From CAZRIT01 sp964600225 (GTDB taxonomy: Bacteria > Bacillota > Clostridia > Christensenellales > CAG-138): a DNA stretch of 64,000 bases. This document shows positions 16,471 to 29,479 of this stretch, one piece after another. The notes under the pieces are model-generated. The model had not been told where the DNA came from, searched no databases, and was given only the letters and a program-made list of their open reading frames with translations. Location: positions 1 through 64,000 of the forward strand of contig CAZRIT010000006.1 in the NCBI GenBank assembly GCA_964600225.1. The letters are read 5' to 3'. How positions within the stretch are numbered: position 1 is the stretch's first letter; each line of letters starts with the position of its first letter. Position numbers and translations under genes: made by a program.

Positions 16471-16661
16471 TTGAATCGTTCCGACTGGGCGATGTGGTGA
16501 CCATGAAAAAGCCGCACGCCTGCGGCACGAACGAATGGACGGTCATCCGCGTCGGCGCCGACGTCAAAATCAAGTGCAACAACTGCGGTCGCATCGTTAT
16601 GATGGACCGCGCCGACTTTATCCGCATGGGCAAGAAGGTATTGATAACGGCACAAGCGTAA
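16467..16661 (+). CDS. DUF951 (YyzM-like) protein
   Basis: A 64-residue protein with FRLGDVVTMKKPHACGTNEW and CNNCGRIVMMDRADF, the DUF951 pattern with a probable zinc-binding Cys set (ACG plus CNNC). The function is unknown; it is a small conserved Firmicute protein commonly found near spo0J/parB, as here. The start overlaps the upstream stop (ATGA), giving coupled translation. Confidence 0.93.
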   Translation: MIESFRLGDVVTMKKPHACGTNEWTVIRVGADVKIKCNNCGRIVMMDRADFIRMGKKVLITAQA

Positions 16662-16728
16662 ACGCGTATCGCGCATCGGGCGCAACATAAGGATACAACG
16701 GTTCGGCAAACGGAAGGGACAAAAGGCA

Positions 16729-17340
16729 TTGAATCAGCGTCGGTTTACCGCGGGCGAGCTGCGGTACCTCAGGGCAAAATCCGCGGATCGGTTTGAAAAC
16801 ATGCGCGGCGCACGATTCGTTCGTAACGTCGATTTTTTCCTGTACATCTGCATGGTAGTGCTGCTGGCGCTTTCGGTACGGCTGTTTGTGTGCGAGCCCA
16901 TCCGCGTGGACGGGGATTCCATGGACCCCACATTGATCGATGGCGAGCACATGCTGGTGGAAAAGGTCAGCTATTGGTTTGAACAGCCCGCGCGCGGGCA
17001 GATCATCATCTGCTATTACCCGGGCTATACCGAAAGCTGCGTCAAGCGCGTGGTGGGGCTGCCGGGCGAGCGCGTCAGGGTACAAAACGGCGCGGTGTAT
17101 ATCAACGACGAGGCGTTGGACGAATCCGCCTATTGGACGGCGGCGCTCAACGGCGAAATGCAGGAACGGCTGGTGGGCGAAAAAGAGGTGTTCGTCATGG
17201 GCGACAACCGCAATTTCAGCCGCGACAGCCGCAGGGAGGATGTGGGCAACATCCCCTATGCCAAGATTGTGGGCCGCGTGCGCGCGGTGATTTGGCCGAT
17301 GGAGCGGTATCGCCCCATAGAGCAAGTGAATTTTGAATAA
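16729..17340 (+). CDS. lepB: Signal peptidase I (first of a tandem pair)
   Basis: A 203-residue type I leader peptidase that cleaves Sec/Tat signal peptides outside the membrane. One N-terminal helix (about residues 35-53) is followed by the catalytic Ser64 in GDSMDP, the general base Lys106 in VKRVVGLPGE, and the GDNR box in VMGDNRNFSRDSR. A TTG at 16729 is used as start, with AAAAGG just upstream. An internal ATG 24 codons later is an alternative that would shorten the cytoplasmic tail. It is followed 11 bases later by a second signal peptidase gene. Confidence 0.92.
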   Translation: MNQRRFTAGELRYLRAKSADRFENMRGARFVRNVDFFLYICMVVLLALSVRLFVCEPIRVDGDSMDPTLIDGEHMLVEKVSYWFEQPARGQIIICYYPGYTESCVKRVVGLPGERVRVQNGAVYINDEALDESAYWTAALNGEMQERLVGEKEVFVMGDNRNFSRDSRREDVGNIPYAKIVGRVRAVIWPMERYRPIEQVNFE

Positions 17341-17351
17341 GTACGGTTCAT

Positions 17352-17918
17352 ATGGAAGCAACGCAAAGTAAACAACAGCCGCGCCGCCGCACAAGCGGGC
17401 GGGAGGAACAGTACCGTCGCCACCGCAGGCTGGGATGGCTGTTTTCCGTTGCCGTGGCGCTGCTGACGGTATTTGTGCTGTTCTACCTGTGGCTGATACC
17501 CGCAAAGATCAACGGCGCCTCCATGGAGCCTGCTCTGACCGAGGGCGAAACGGTGCTGATCGATCGGCTGGCGCGGTATTGGAAGCTGCCCGCGCGCGGG
17601 GATATGATTCTGTTTGAAACCGAGGACGGTCGCTTCATCAAGCGCATCGTGGGGCTGCCGGGGGAAACCGTGGAGGTAATCGGCGGCAGGGTCTATATCG
17701 ACAGCCGCCCGCTCGATGAAAGGGCCTATATGCAAAACCCCGTCGGCGACGCGGCCGCCGTGACCGTGCCCGAAGGCAGCGTGTATGTGCTGGGCGATAA
17801 CCGTGCGCAGGCGTACGACAGCAGGCTGGATACGGTTGGCTGCATTGCGTATGCGGATATCGTCGGGGTACTCCGCGTGCGCGTGGCCCCCATTACGCGG
17901 CTGACGCTGTTCTTTTGA
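17352..17918 (+). CDS. lepB: Signal peptidase I (second of a tandem pair)
   Basis: A 188-residue paralog of the preceding gene. A basic 28-residue cytoplasmic tail and one helix are followed by catalytic Ser57 in GASMEP, Lys97 in IKRIVGLPGE, and the VLGDNRAQAYDSR box. The two differ widely outside the boxes, so this is not a recent duplication. Paired signal peptidases with different specificity are known in Gram-positives. There is no clear ribosome site within 10 bases of the ATG, so translation may depend on the upstream gene. Confidence 0.92.
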   Translation: MEATQSKQQPRRRTSGREEQYRRHRRLGWLFSVAVALLTVFVLFYLWLIPAKINGASMEPALTEGETVLIDRLARYWKLPARGDMILFETEDGRFIKRIVGLPGETVEVIGGRVYIDSRPLDERAYMQNPVGDAAAVTVPEGSVYVLGDNRAQAYDSRLDTVGCIAYADIVGVLRVRVAPITRLTLFF

Positions 17919-17929
17919 GGTTTGGTTTG

Positions 17930-17947
17930 CTCTTTTTGAAAAAAGAG
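17930..17947. terminator. AT palindrome between convergent lepB and HIT genes
   Basis: CTCTTTTT / AAAAAGAG hairpin, a short member of the T-rich palindrome family seen elsewhere in the window. It probably acts as a weak terminator for the convergent operons. Confidence 0.4.
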
Positions 17948-18017
17948 AACTGAAAAACTTCTACATATCGTGTGAAGCTCGGTTTAGTATACGCTTATCG
18001 TATGTATCATGCTCGCA

Positions 18018-18362
18018 TCAGCCCGGAGGCCATTCCATCGTGCGCCCGCCGAGCAGGTGCAGGTGCAGGTGCGGCACGCTCTGCCCGCCGTCGGCGCCAA
18101 CGTTGGTGACGATGCGGTAGCCGTTGTCCGAAAGGCCCTGTTCCGCCGCAATCCGCCTAGCCGCGGCAAACAACCTGCACAGCGTCTGATCGTCGGCCTC
18201 GGTCAGCGTCTGCGCGCTTTGGATGTGGCGCTTGGGGATGATCAGCACATGCACGGGCGCTTGCGGCGACAGGTCGGAAAAAGCCAGCACATCGTCATCC
18301 TCGTACACGCGTTCACACGGAATGTCGCCTTGGGCGATTCTGCAAAAGATACAATCGGTCAT
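18018..18362 (-). CDS. HIT family nucleotide-binding protein (HINT-like)
   Basis: A 114-residue histidine-triad hydrolase/transferase acting on purine nucleotide phosphoramidates or related AMP conjugates. The start MTDCIFCRIAQGDIP carries the two cysteines of a HINT zinc site. The catalytic triad is HLHLHLLGGR near the C-terminus. The gene start overlaps the mtaB stop by 4 bases (ATGA). It is last in the prmA-rsmE-mtaB-HIT operon, a neighbourhood common in Clostridia. Confidence 0.95.
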   Translation of the reverse strand: MTDCIFCRIAQGDIPCERVYEDDDVLAFSDLSPQAPVHVLIIPKRHIQSAQTLTEADDQTLCRLFAAARRIAAEQGLSDNGYRIVTNVGADGGQSVPHLHLHLLGGRTMEWPPG

Positions 18363-19657
18363 TTGGAAATCTCCTCTCCTGTTGCAATATCCTCTTTGAT
18401 GGCTGTCAGCCGTACGCGCGCCATCGTGCCTTCGGGTGCGCTTGTGCGCACGCGCACATAGTTGCCCGTCAGCCCCGTGCCGTCGGATTCCGCCAGCACC
18501 TCCACGGTTTTGCCGATCTGGTCGGAAAGGAACCGTGCCGTCATGGTTTTGCCAAGCGCAATCAGCTCCCCGGCGCGCCGCTCCTTCACCGCTTTGGGCA
18601 CCTGATCGGGCAGCTTCGCTGCCACGGTGCCCGCGCGCGCGGAGTAGGGGAACACATGCATGCGTGCAAACTGCATCCGTTCGGCAAACGCAACGGAGTC
18701 CCTGTGCATGTCCTCGGTTTCTCCCGGAAAGCCCGCGATCATATCCGTGGTGATCGCGCAATTGGGCAAAGCGTTTTTTAATAAGGAAACGGAGGAAGCA
18801 AACTGCGCGGCGGTATAGCGGCGGTGCATGCGCTTGAGAATTTCGTCGCAGCCGCTCTGCAGCGACAGGTGGAACTGCGGGCAGAGCGTTTTGTGATCGG
18901 CCGCAAACGCGGCGAACCGCTCGTCGGCAAACATCGGCTCCAGCGAACCCAGCCGCACCCGCTCGACGCCATCGGTATGGCACGCAAGGCGGAGCACATC
19001 GTACAGGTCGCAGTTGCCCAGATCGCGCCCGTAGCTTGCCAGATGGATGCCCGAAAGCACCACTTCGCGGTAGCCTGCCGCGGCAAGCGCGGTCAGCTCG
19101 CTCGCCACGTTGTCCAACGGTCGGGAGCGCAGCGGCCCGCGCGCATACGGGATAATACAGTAGGAGCAAAAATTGACGCAGCCATCCTGGATTTTCAGCG
19201 TGGCGCGCGTGCGCCCGTCGCAAACGCTCGTCAGGCATTCAAAAGCAGGGGCTTCTTGCGCAAGCATTGCGTCGGTAGGCGCTTGCGCCGTGCAGCCTGT
19301 ACGCGCGGCAAGGGCTTGGCGCACGGACTTGGCGATGTCGTTTCGCCCGTCGGTGCCGAGCACGAGGCCAACGCCGTCCAGTTGGGAAACGGCATGCGCC
19401 TCCATCTTGGCGTAGCAGCCGCACGCCACGATCAACGCATCGGGGTTGGCGCGGTGCGCGCGGTGGAGCAAGCGGCGGGATTTGGCGTCGCTCACAGCGG
19501 TGACGGTACAGGTATTGACGATGTAAACATCCGCTTTTTCATCAAACGGCACGATGGTAAAGCCGTCGGCAGCCAGACGTTCGCGCATGGCCTCGGTTTC
19601 GTAATGGTTGACCTTGCAGCCGAGGGTGGCCAGCGCAGCAACGAGCGGCGCGCCCAT
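18359..19657 (-). CDS. mtaB: tRNA t6A37 methylthiotransferase MtaB
   Basis: A 432-residue radical-SAM methylthiotransferase converting t6A37 to ms2t6A37 in tRNA. The N-terminal MTTase domain starts TLGCKVNHYETEAM and contributes three Cys (LGCKVN, NTCTVT, CGCYAK) for one Fe-S cluster. The radical SAM motif is CVNFCSYCIIPYARG, with CxxxCxxC. A C-terminal TRAM-like region follows. GGAGG precedes the ATG, which directly follows the rsmE stop. Confidence 0.95.
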   Translation of the reverse strand: MGAPLVAALATLGCKVNHYETEAMRERLAADGFTIVPFDEKADVYIVNTCTVTAVSDAKSRRLLHRAHRANPDALIVACGCYAKMEAHAVSQLDGVGLVLGTDGRNDIAKSVRQALAARTGCTAQAPTDAMLAQEAPAFECLTSVCDGRTRATLKIQDGCVNFCSYCIIPYARGPLRSRPLDNVASELTALAAAGYREVVLSGIHLASYGRDLGNCDLYDVLRLACHTDGVERVRLGSLEPMFADERFAAFAADHKTLCPQFHLSLQSGCDEILKRMHRRYTAAQFASSVSLLKNALPNCAITTDMIAGFPGETEDMHRDSVAFAERMQFARMHVFPYSARAGTVAAKLPDQVPKAVKERRAGELIALGKTMTARFLSDQIGKTVEVLAESDGTGLTGNYVRVRTSAPEGTMARVRLTAIKEDIATGEEISK

Positions 19658-20383
19658 TTACGCATCCTCCAGCTCGTAAACCAACTGCGCCATGAGCGCC
19701 ATGCCCGCCGTTTCGGTGCGCAGAATTCGCTTGCCCAGCGTGACGCTTGTTGCGCCGCGCCGAACGAGCGCGTCGGCTTCCTCGGCGGAAAAGCCGCCCT
19801 CGGGGCCTATGAGGATGGCGGCGGTGCGGGGCATGCCTTTCAGCGCCCGCAAAACCCGCTTAGCGGACTGTGCGCGCTCCTCCTCGTTGGCAAATAAAAA
19901 CAGGTCGAACGCCCCGGGATCGATTTGATCGATGGGCAGAATCCGTTCCACCGTCGGGATGACCCCGCGGCGGGATTGCTTGGCCGCCTCCAGTGCCACG
20001 CGCTGCCAGCGGGTAAGCTTATTGGAAACGTCGCGCACGGGCAGCGCCACGCAGCGCGCGCTCAGCACGGGCACGAAGGCGCTTGCCCCCAGCTCGGTGC
20101 ACTTTTGCAGGATGGTTTCCATCTTGCCCGTTTTCGGCAGGCATTGAAACAGCGTGATGCGGCACGGCGGCTCGCTTTCGGACGGCATGGGCGCGCCCAA
20201 CTGGCAGCGCACGGCCTGCTCGGTAATCTGCTCGATCCTGGCGTCGTATTCCGTGCCGCAGCCGTCGCAAAGGCGCAGTGCGTCGCCTGCGTGCAGCCGC
20301 AGCACGCGGCCGATATGGCGCACGTCGTCTCCCGTAATGGCAGCGGCGTTGCCCGCAATATCGGTTGTAAAAAAGCGGTGCAT
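19658..20383 (-). CDS. rsmE: 16S rRNA m3U1498 methyltransferase RsmE
   Basis: A 241-residue SPOUT-class methyltransferase that methylates U1498 of 16S rRNA. The N-terminal PUA-like part (HIGRVLRLHAGD) and the C-terminal knot motifs IGPEGGFSAEEAD and LGKRILRTETAGM are canonical. The gene begins 3 bases after the prmA stop and abuts mtaB, the usual prmA-rsmE-mtaB order. Confidence 0.96.
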   Translation of the reverse strand: MHRFFTTDIAGNAAAITGDDVRHIGRVLRLHAGDALRLCDGCGTEYDARIEQITEQAVRCQLGAPMPSESEPPCRITLFQCLPKTGKMETILQKCTELGASAFVPVLSARCVALPVRDVSNKLTRWQRVALEAAKQSRRGVIPTVERILPIDQIDPGAFDLFLFANEEERAQSAKRVLRALKGMPRTAAILIGPEGGFSAEEADALVRRGATSVTLGKRILRTETAGMALMAQLVYELEDA

Positions 20384-20386
20384 GCG

Positions 20387-21349
20387 CTACCTCCGACACA
20401 GGGCGGCTACCCAGCCGCCCGATTCCGACACGGTTTCAATCGTAAAGCCGCATGCGGTCAGGCGCGTCAGCACCTCATCCTTGCGTTCATCGATCACGCC
20501 CGAGATGAGGAAGGCCGCGCCCTGCTTGCAGCAATCGTACGCAAACGGCGCAAGTCGTATGATGACGTCGGCGACAATGTTGGCGGCCACCACGTCGTAT
20601 TGCCCGCGGATGCGGTTTCGCAGCGCTTCATCGGTCAGCACGTCGCCGATGTGCACCTGATACTGCGGGCTCGCAATGCCGTTGACGGCGGCGTTTTCCA
20701 AGGCGATGCGCTCGGCAATGGGGTCGATATCCACGGCGACGGCGGACTTTGCGCCCAGCAGCACGGCGGCAATGGAAAGGATGCCGCTGCCGCAGCCAAG
20801 GTCGAGCATGGCGTCGCCCGCGCGCACGGCCTGCTCCATCAGCTCCAGGCACATGCGGGTGGTGTGGTGCGTGCCCGTGCCAAACGCCACGCCGGGATCC
20901 AGCGTCAGCACGATGCGCTCATTCCCTTCGGGCACGGTCTCCCAGCCGGGCAGCACCAGCAGTTTTTCGCCCACGGGCAGCGGGTGATAGCTCTTTTTCC
21001 AGTTCTCGGCCCAGTCGGCGTCGTCCACATGGCGGATGACCAGCGCAAGCGGGCCCATATCCACGCCCACATCCAGCGTGCGCAGATGCTCGACGGCCAG
21101 CTTGGCGTCCTCCAGTGCGGTCAGGCCTTCAGGCGTATCGCTGACGTAGGCTTTTACGCACGGCGTATCCACACCGATTTTGGAGACGTCCGCATAGTCC
21201 CAGTAGAGCGCGCATTCGTTTAAAAACGCCAGCGCACGCGCGCGGCTTTCCTCGATCAGCACCTGATCCAGTCCCACGCTCGACAGCGCACCGCAAACGG
21301 GCTCAATGCCCGCATCGGTGGTATAGATTGCAATTTCCAGCCATTTCAT
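20387..21349 (-). CDS. prmA: Ribosomal protein L11 methyltransferase PrmA
   Basis: About 320 residues. The start MKWLEIAIYTT matches the family N-terminal L11-binding domain. The SAM site is MLDLGCGSGILSIAA, and the substrate loop reads ANIVADVIIRLAP where the family usually has NI. It trimethylates ribosomal protein L11. The ribosome site (AGAGGAGA) is about 15-20 bases away, farther than normal, and a short ATG-TAT-AAT-TGA frame sits between. It heads the operon and is divergent from comEC. Confidence 0.92.
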   Translation of the reverse strand: MKWLEIAIYTTDAGIEPVCGALSSVGLDQVLIEESRARALAFLNECALYWDYADVSKIGVDTPCVKAYVSDTPEGLTALEDAKLAVEHLRTLDVGVDMGPLALVIRHVDDADWAENWKKSYHPLPVGEKLLVLPGWETVPEGNERIVLTLDPGVAFGTGTHHTTRMCLELMEQAVRAGDAMLDLGCGSGILSIAAVLLGAKSAVAVDIDPIAERIALENAAVNGIASPQYQVHIGDVLTDEALRNRIRGQYDVVAANIVADVIIRLAPFAYDCCKQGAAFLISGVIDERKDEVLTRLTACGFTIETVSESGGWVAALCRR

Positions 21350-21396
21350 ACGCTCAATTATACATAGATTCTCCTCTTTGGGCAACCGCGTTTTCA

Positions 21397-21425
21397 TTGT
21401 CGGGCGGGCGTTGGGCTGGTATACT
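21397..21425 (+). promoter_or_regulatory. comEC promoter, close to the start codon
   Basis: TTGTCG, 17 bases, TATACT. Transcription would begin near 21432, only a few bases before the ATG at 21436, implying a nearly leaderless mRNA. Confidence 0.6.
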
Positions 21426-21435
21426 GTACCCATCT

Positions 21436-22917
21436 ATGGAAGAATGTGGAAAAACGGAAAGCATCAGGAACCCGTTGTTTCACCGCCGCCCGCTGTGCTT
21501 GTGCGCGCTGGGCGTGCTTTGCGGCGTCTGGCTGGGCGTATGGCTGCCCGCAGACGTACGGTACCTGTCGGCATGTATTCTGGCGCTGACCGCGGTGGGG
21601 AGCGCGTTGCTTTCACGGCGGCGGGCCGCCGTGTGCGTGCTGTTTGCCGCCATGGCGCTGCTGCGCACCGCATCGGCGGCGCTGCCCGCGGTTTCGCGCG
21701 GGGAGGCCGTGATATCGGGCCGCATTGCCGAACTGCCGCAGCAAAGCGGGACGCATTACACCGTGATACTGGACGACGTATCCTATAACGGCGCGCCGCT
21801 TGCGGGGCGGCTGCGGCTGATTGCGGAGGATATCCCTTCGCCGCGGTACGGGCAAAGGGTAACGGCGCAGGCGGGGACGTTCCCGCCGTCGGAAGCATTC
21901 CTCGCCAACGACCGCTATCGGGGCGTGGTTGGCACGGCCGTGGTCAGGAAGGGAACCTATGCCGCCACGGGTGCGGAAACGGATCTTTACGGGCGTCTGC
22001 TCGCGCTGCGCACGGCCGTCGGGGAACGCGTGGAGGCGCTGTTTCCGAAAAACGGCGCGGTGGCGCGCAGCATGCTGCTGGGCGACAAAACATCGCTCGA
22101 TGAGGATGCGCGGCTGGCGTTTGAGCGCGCGGGGTTGTTGCATCTGTTTGCCGCATCGGGCCTGCATGTATCCATACTGGCGGGCGCGGTGGCGTACCTG
22201 TCGCGCGGGCGGGCATGGACAAGGCTTGTCGTGGTGGGCGTCTTCCTGCTGTTTTATGCCGTGCTCACGGCGTTTTCACCATCGGTGCTGCGTGCGGGCG
22301 TGATGCTGATGGTAAGCATGATGGCCATTCCGCTGCGGCGACGCGCGGATACGCTTAGCGCGCTGGCGCTTTCGGGCATGCTGATACTGGCCGTCAACCC
22401 GTTTGCGCTGTTTTATGGCGGGTTTCAGCTTTCGTTTGTCGCTGTGTACGGGCTGGCGCTGTTGGGGCCGATGCTGCGGCGCGCGTTTCGCGGCCTTGGC
22501 AACGCGGCCTCGTCCGTGCTCTCGGCAAACATTTCGGCAACGGTGGCGACGGCGCCGTTTGTGTGCGCGTTCTTCGGGCGCATGCCGCTGATAGGCATTG
22601 CCGCCAATGCGCTGGTGCTGCCCATGGGCGGCGCGGCGCTGATACTGACGGCTTCCTGCACGGCGCTTTCATACCTGTTGCCATCGGCTGCGGCGCTCAT
22701 GGCGCGCGGCGCGGACGCGGTGCTTTCTGCCGTAGTGGCGGTGGCGCAATGCGGGGGCGCGTTCATTTTGGTGCCCGCGCCAGGCACGGCGGCCAAGCTG
22801 TTGTGGCTGGCTGCGATGCTGGCGGGCTCCCAACTGCTGCTCAGACCGATACGGACACGACAAGTTTGCCTAACTTTTGCTTTCCTGCTTTCTATCCTGT
22901 GTTGGGTCGTGATATAA
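21436..22917 (+). CDS. comEC: ComEC/Rec2-type membrane protein without the metallo-beta-lactamase domain
   Basis: A 493-residue polytopic protein of the competence DNA channel family, which moves single-stranded DNA across the membrane. Visible are an N-terminal DUF4131-like region and the competence-domain hallmark FAASGLHVSILAGA followed by FSPSVLRAGVMLMV. About ten hydrophobic segments are present. The long forms carry a C-terminal metallo-beta-lactamase domain; here the gene stops after the membrane part and holA follows at once. No ribosome site is seen, consistent with the close promoter. Overlap of the stop with the next -10 makes an assembly break less likely. Confidence 0.82.
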   Translation: MEECGKTESIRNPLFHRRPLCLCALGVLCGVWLGVWLPADVRYLSACILALTAVGSALLSRRRAAVCVLFAAMALLRTASAALPAVSRGEAVISGRIAELPQQSGTHYTVILDDVSYNGAPLAGRLRLIAEDIPSPRYGQRVTAQAGTFPPSEAFLANDRYRGVVGTAVVRKGTYAATGAETDLYGRLLALRTAVGERVEALFPKNGAVARSMLLGDKTSLDEDARLAFERAGLLHLFAASGLHVSILAGAVAYLSRGRAWTRLVVVGVFLLFYAVLTAFSPSVLRAGVMLMVSMMAIPLRRRADTLSALALSGMLILAVNPFALFYGGFQLSFVAVYGLALLGPMLRRAFRGLGNAASSVLSANISATVATAPFVCAFFGRMPLIGIAANALVLPMGGAALILTASCTALSYLLPSAAALMARGADAVLSAVVAVAQCGGAFILVPAPGTAAKLLWLAAMLAGSQLLLRPIRTRQVCLTFAFLLSILCWVVI

Positions 22918-22926
22918 TGACCAAAT

Positions 22927-23901
22927 ATGGATGGCATTGCATTCATCAAACAGATCGCGGAGGGTTCCATCGGCGGCGCCTACTGCCTGTGCGGGCAGGA
23001 GCCGTATGTGCGCGAGCGCGCGGTGAAGAAGGTGCTGTCGCTGCTCAACGCGGATTTGAAGGATATGAACGCGCAGGTCTTGACCAACCCCGCGGCCTCG
23101 GATGTGATCAACGCGTGCGAAACGCTGCCGCTGTTTGACCTGCGCCGCGTGGTAATCGTGCGAGAGCTTGCCGCGGACGCAGCCACGGCGCTGGCGGATT
23201 ATGCGCCAAACGTGCCCGATACGGCGGTGCTTTTGATTGAGGTGCGCGGCGCGCCCAACACCGCCTCCGCGCTGTACAAGGCGCTCAACAAGGAGGATCG
23301 GGTGGTGCTGTGCGAGCCGTTTACGGCGGATCGCGCAGCGGACTTTTTGCTCAAGCGCGCGCGGGAGGCGGGTGGAACCATCGATCGCAACGCGGCCCGC
23401 ATGCTGATTGAACGGCTGGGAACCGACCTGTCGCAGCTGGAAAACGCGCTCAACCGCCTGATGGGCTTTGTGGGACAGGGCAGCACCGTGGACATTGCCG
23501 CGGTGGAAACGTGCGTGGATCCGCCCGTGGACGCATCGGTGTTTCGGATACTGGATGCACTGGTTGCGGGCAACAAGCGCGCGGCCATAAGCGAACTGAC
23601 GGCGCTGGTGCAATCGGGCGCGGATACCTCCATGCGGCTGGCGGCGTTCTTCTTCGGCCGCGTCAGGCAGATGCTGACGGCACGGCGCTTGCTCGATGAA
23701 AAGCGCGGCGAGCAGGAGATTGTCCGTGCGCTCGGCGGCAGCGCGTACGCCGCCAAAAAGACCGTGCAAAACGCAAGAAAGTGCACGGCCAAGCAGCTAG
23801 CCAACGCCCTGGAGGCGTTGCGGGATGTGGACTATTGCCAAAAGCAGGGCGTCATGAAGGACGACGATGCGCTGCTGATGGCTTTGTTAAATAACTTCTA
23901 A
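22927..23901 (+). CDS. holA: DNA polymerase III delta subunit
   Basis: A 324-residue clamp-loader subunit that opens the DnaN clamp. The start IAFIKQIAEGSIGGAYCLCG with PYVRERAVKKVL is the family N-terminus, with AAA+-like domains I-II and a C-terminal collar domain (about residues 210-324). comEC-holA adjacency is widely conserved in Firmicutes. No Shine-Dalgarno is present; a TATAAT at 22913-22918 lies 9 bases before the ATG, so it may be made as a leaderless mRNA as well as by readthrough. Confidence 0.93.
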   Translation: MDGIAFIKQIAEGSIGGAYCLCGQEPYVRERAVKKVLSLLNADLKDMNAQVLTNPAASDVINACETLPLFDLRRVVIVRELAADAATALADYAPNVPDTAVLLIEVRGAPNTASALYKALNKEDRVVLCEPFTADRAADFLLKRAREAGGTIDRNAARMLIERLGTDLSQLENALNRLMGFVGQGSTVDIAAVETCVDPPVDASVFRILDALVAGNKRAAISELTALVQSGADTSMRLAAFFFGRVRQMLTARRLLDEKRGEQEIVRALGGSAYAAKKTVQNARKCTAKQLANALEALRDVDYCQKQGVMKDDDALLMALLNNF

Positions 23902-23918
23902 TCGGAGGAAAAGAAATT

Positions 23919-24203
23919 ATGTTTCGTCATATTGTATTTACCCGCTTTGAGAACCCCGCCGAGCAGGTGCCCGTGGCCCGCGAGATGCTGCTCAAGCTGC
24001 CCGCCATCATCCCCGAAATCGTGACCATGGAGGTCGGCGCGGACGAGCTGCACGAGGCCAGGAGTTTCGACATGGCCCTGACGGTGACGTTTAACAAGAA
24101 GCAAGACCTGCCCGTCTACGCCAACCATCCCGAGCATGTGAAGGTACGCGAGTACATCGGCTCCCACGCGCGCGCCTCCGCTGCGGTGGATTACGAATTC
24201 TGA
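23919..24203 (+). CDS. Dabb (stress-responsive A/B barrel) family protein
   Basis: A 94-residue ferredoxin-like A/B barrel protein. The start MFRHIVFTRFE, the central ALTVTFNKKQDL and YANHPEHVKVREYI are the Dabb pattern. The family includes plant stress proteins and bacterial proteins of mostly unknown role, often dimeric. GGAGGAAAAG lies before the ATG. It sits between holA and uvrB with 1-17 base gaps, so it is in the same transcript. Confidence 0.92.
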   Translation: MFRHIVFTRFENPAEQVPVAREMLLKLPAIIPEIVTMEVGADELHEARSFDMALTVTFNKKQDLPVYANHPEHVKVREYIGSHARASAAVDYEF

Positions 24204-24204
24204 T

Positions 24205-26235
<2,031 letters not shown>

Positions 26236-26304
26236 TCCGCTGCGTGGGCGCATTGGGCGCTACATAACAACAAGTATCAGAAAACATAGGAATTTGGAAA
26301 GAAC

Positions 26305-29130
<2,826 letters not shown>

Positions 29131-29479
29131 TCGCGCGCAAGCGAAAGATTCTTCGTCGCTTCGCTCCTCTGAATGACACTTTTCCGTGTCATTCCGAGCG
29201 CTAGCGAGGAATCCTTGTTTCCGACAGGGAACAACCGTCCTGCGCAAAGCGTCCGCTGCGGCGGGAACAGATTCTTCGTCGCTTCGCTCCTCTGAATGAC
29301 AGCGGAGAGGCTTCGCTCCTCACTGCGGCCACAGCCGCGTGCTCTGCCCCGCGCGCAGGCTGCGGCGGAGCCCGTTATGTCATTCCGAGCAACTCCCCCG
29401 CTGTCATTCCGAGCGCTAGCGAGGAATCTTGAAAGCCGCGCTCCCTCGAAGGACAGGGGCGCACCGAAAGGAGGCAACC
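29131..29479. repeat. Cluster of dispersed palindrome-type repeats (TGTCATTCCGAGC family)
   Basis: The gene-free stretch after uvrA is made of repeat copies. A 33-bp unit beginning AGATTCTTCGTCGCTTCGC occurs exactly twice (29146-29178, 29269-29301). A 27-bp unit beginning TGTCATTCCGAGCG occurs exactly at 29187-29213 and 29402-29428, with a 13-bp partial copy at 29378-29390. The two units are near inverse complements, so they can form long hairpins. This resembles REP/MITE-like repeats common between genes in gut Clostridia. No coding sequence seen. Confidence 0.85.
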
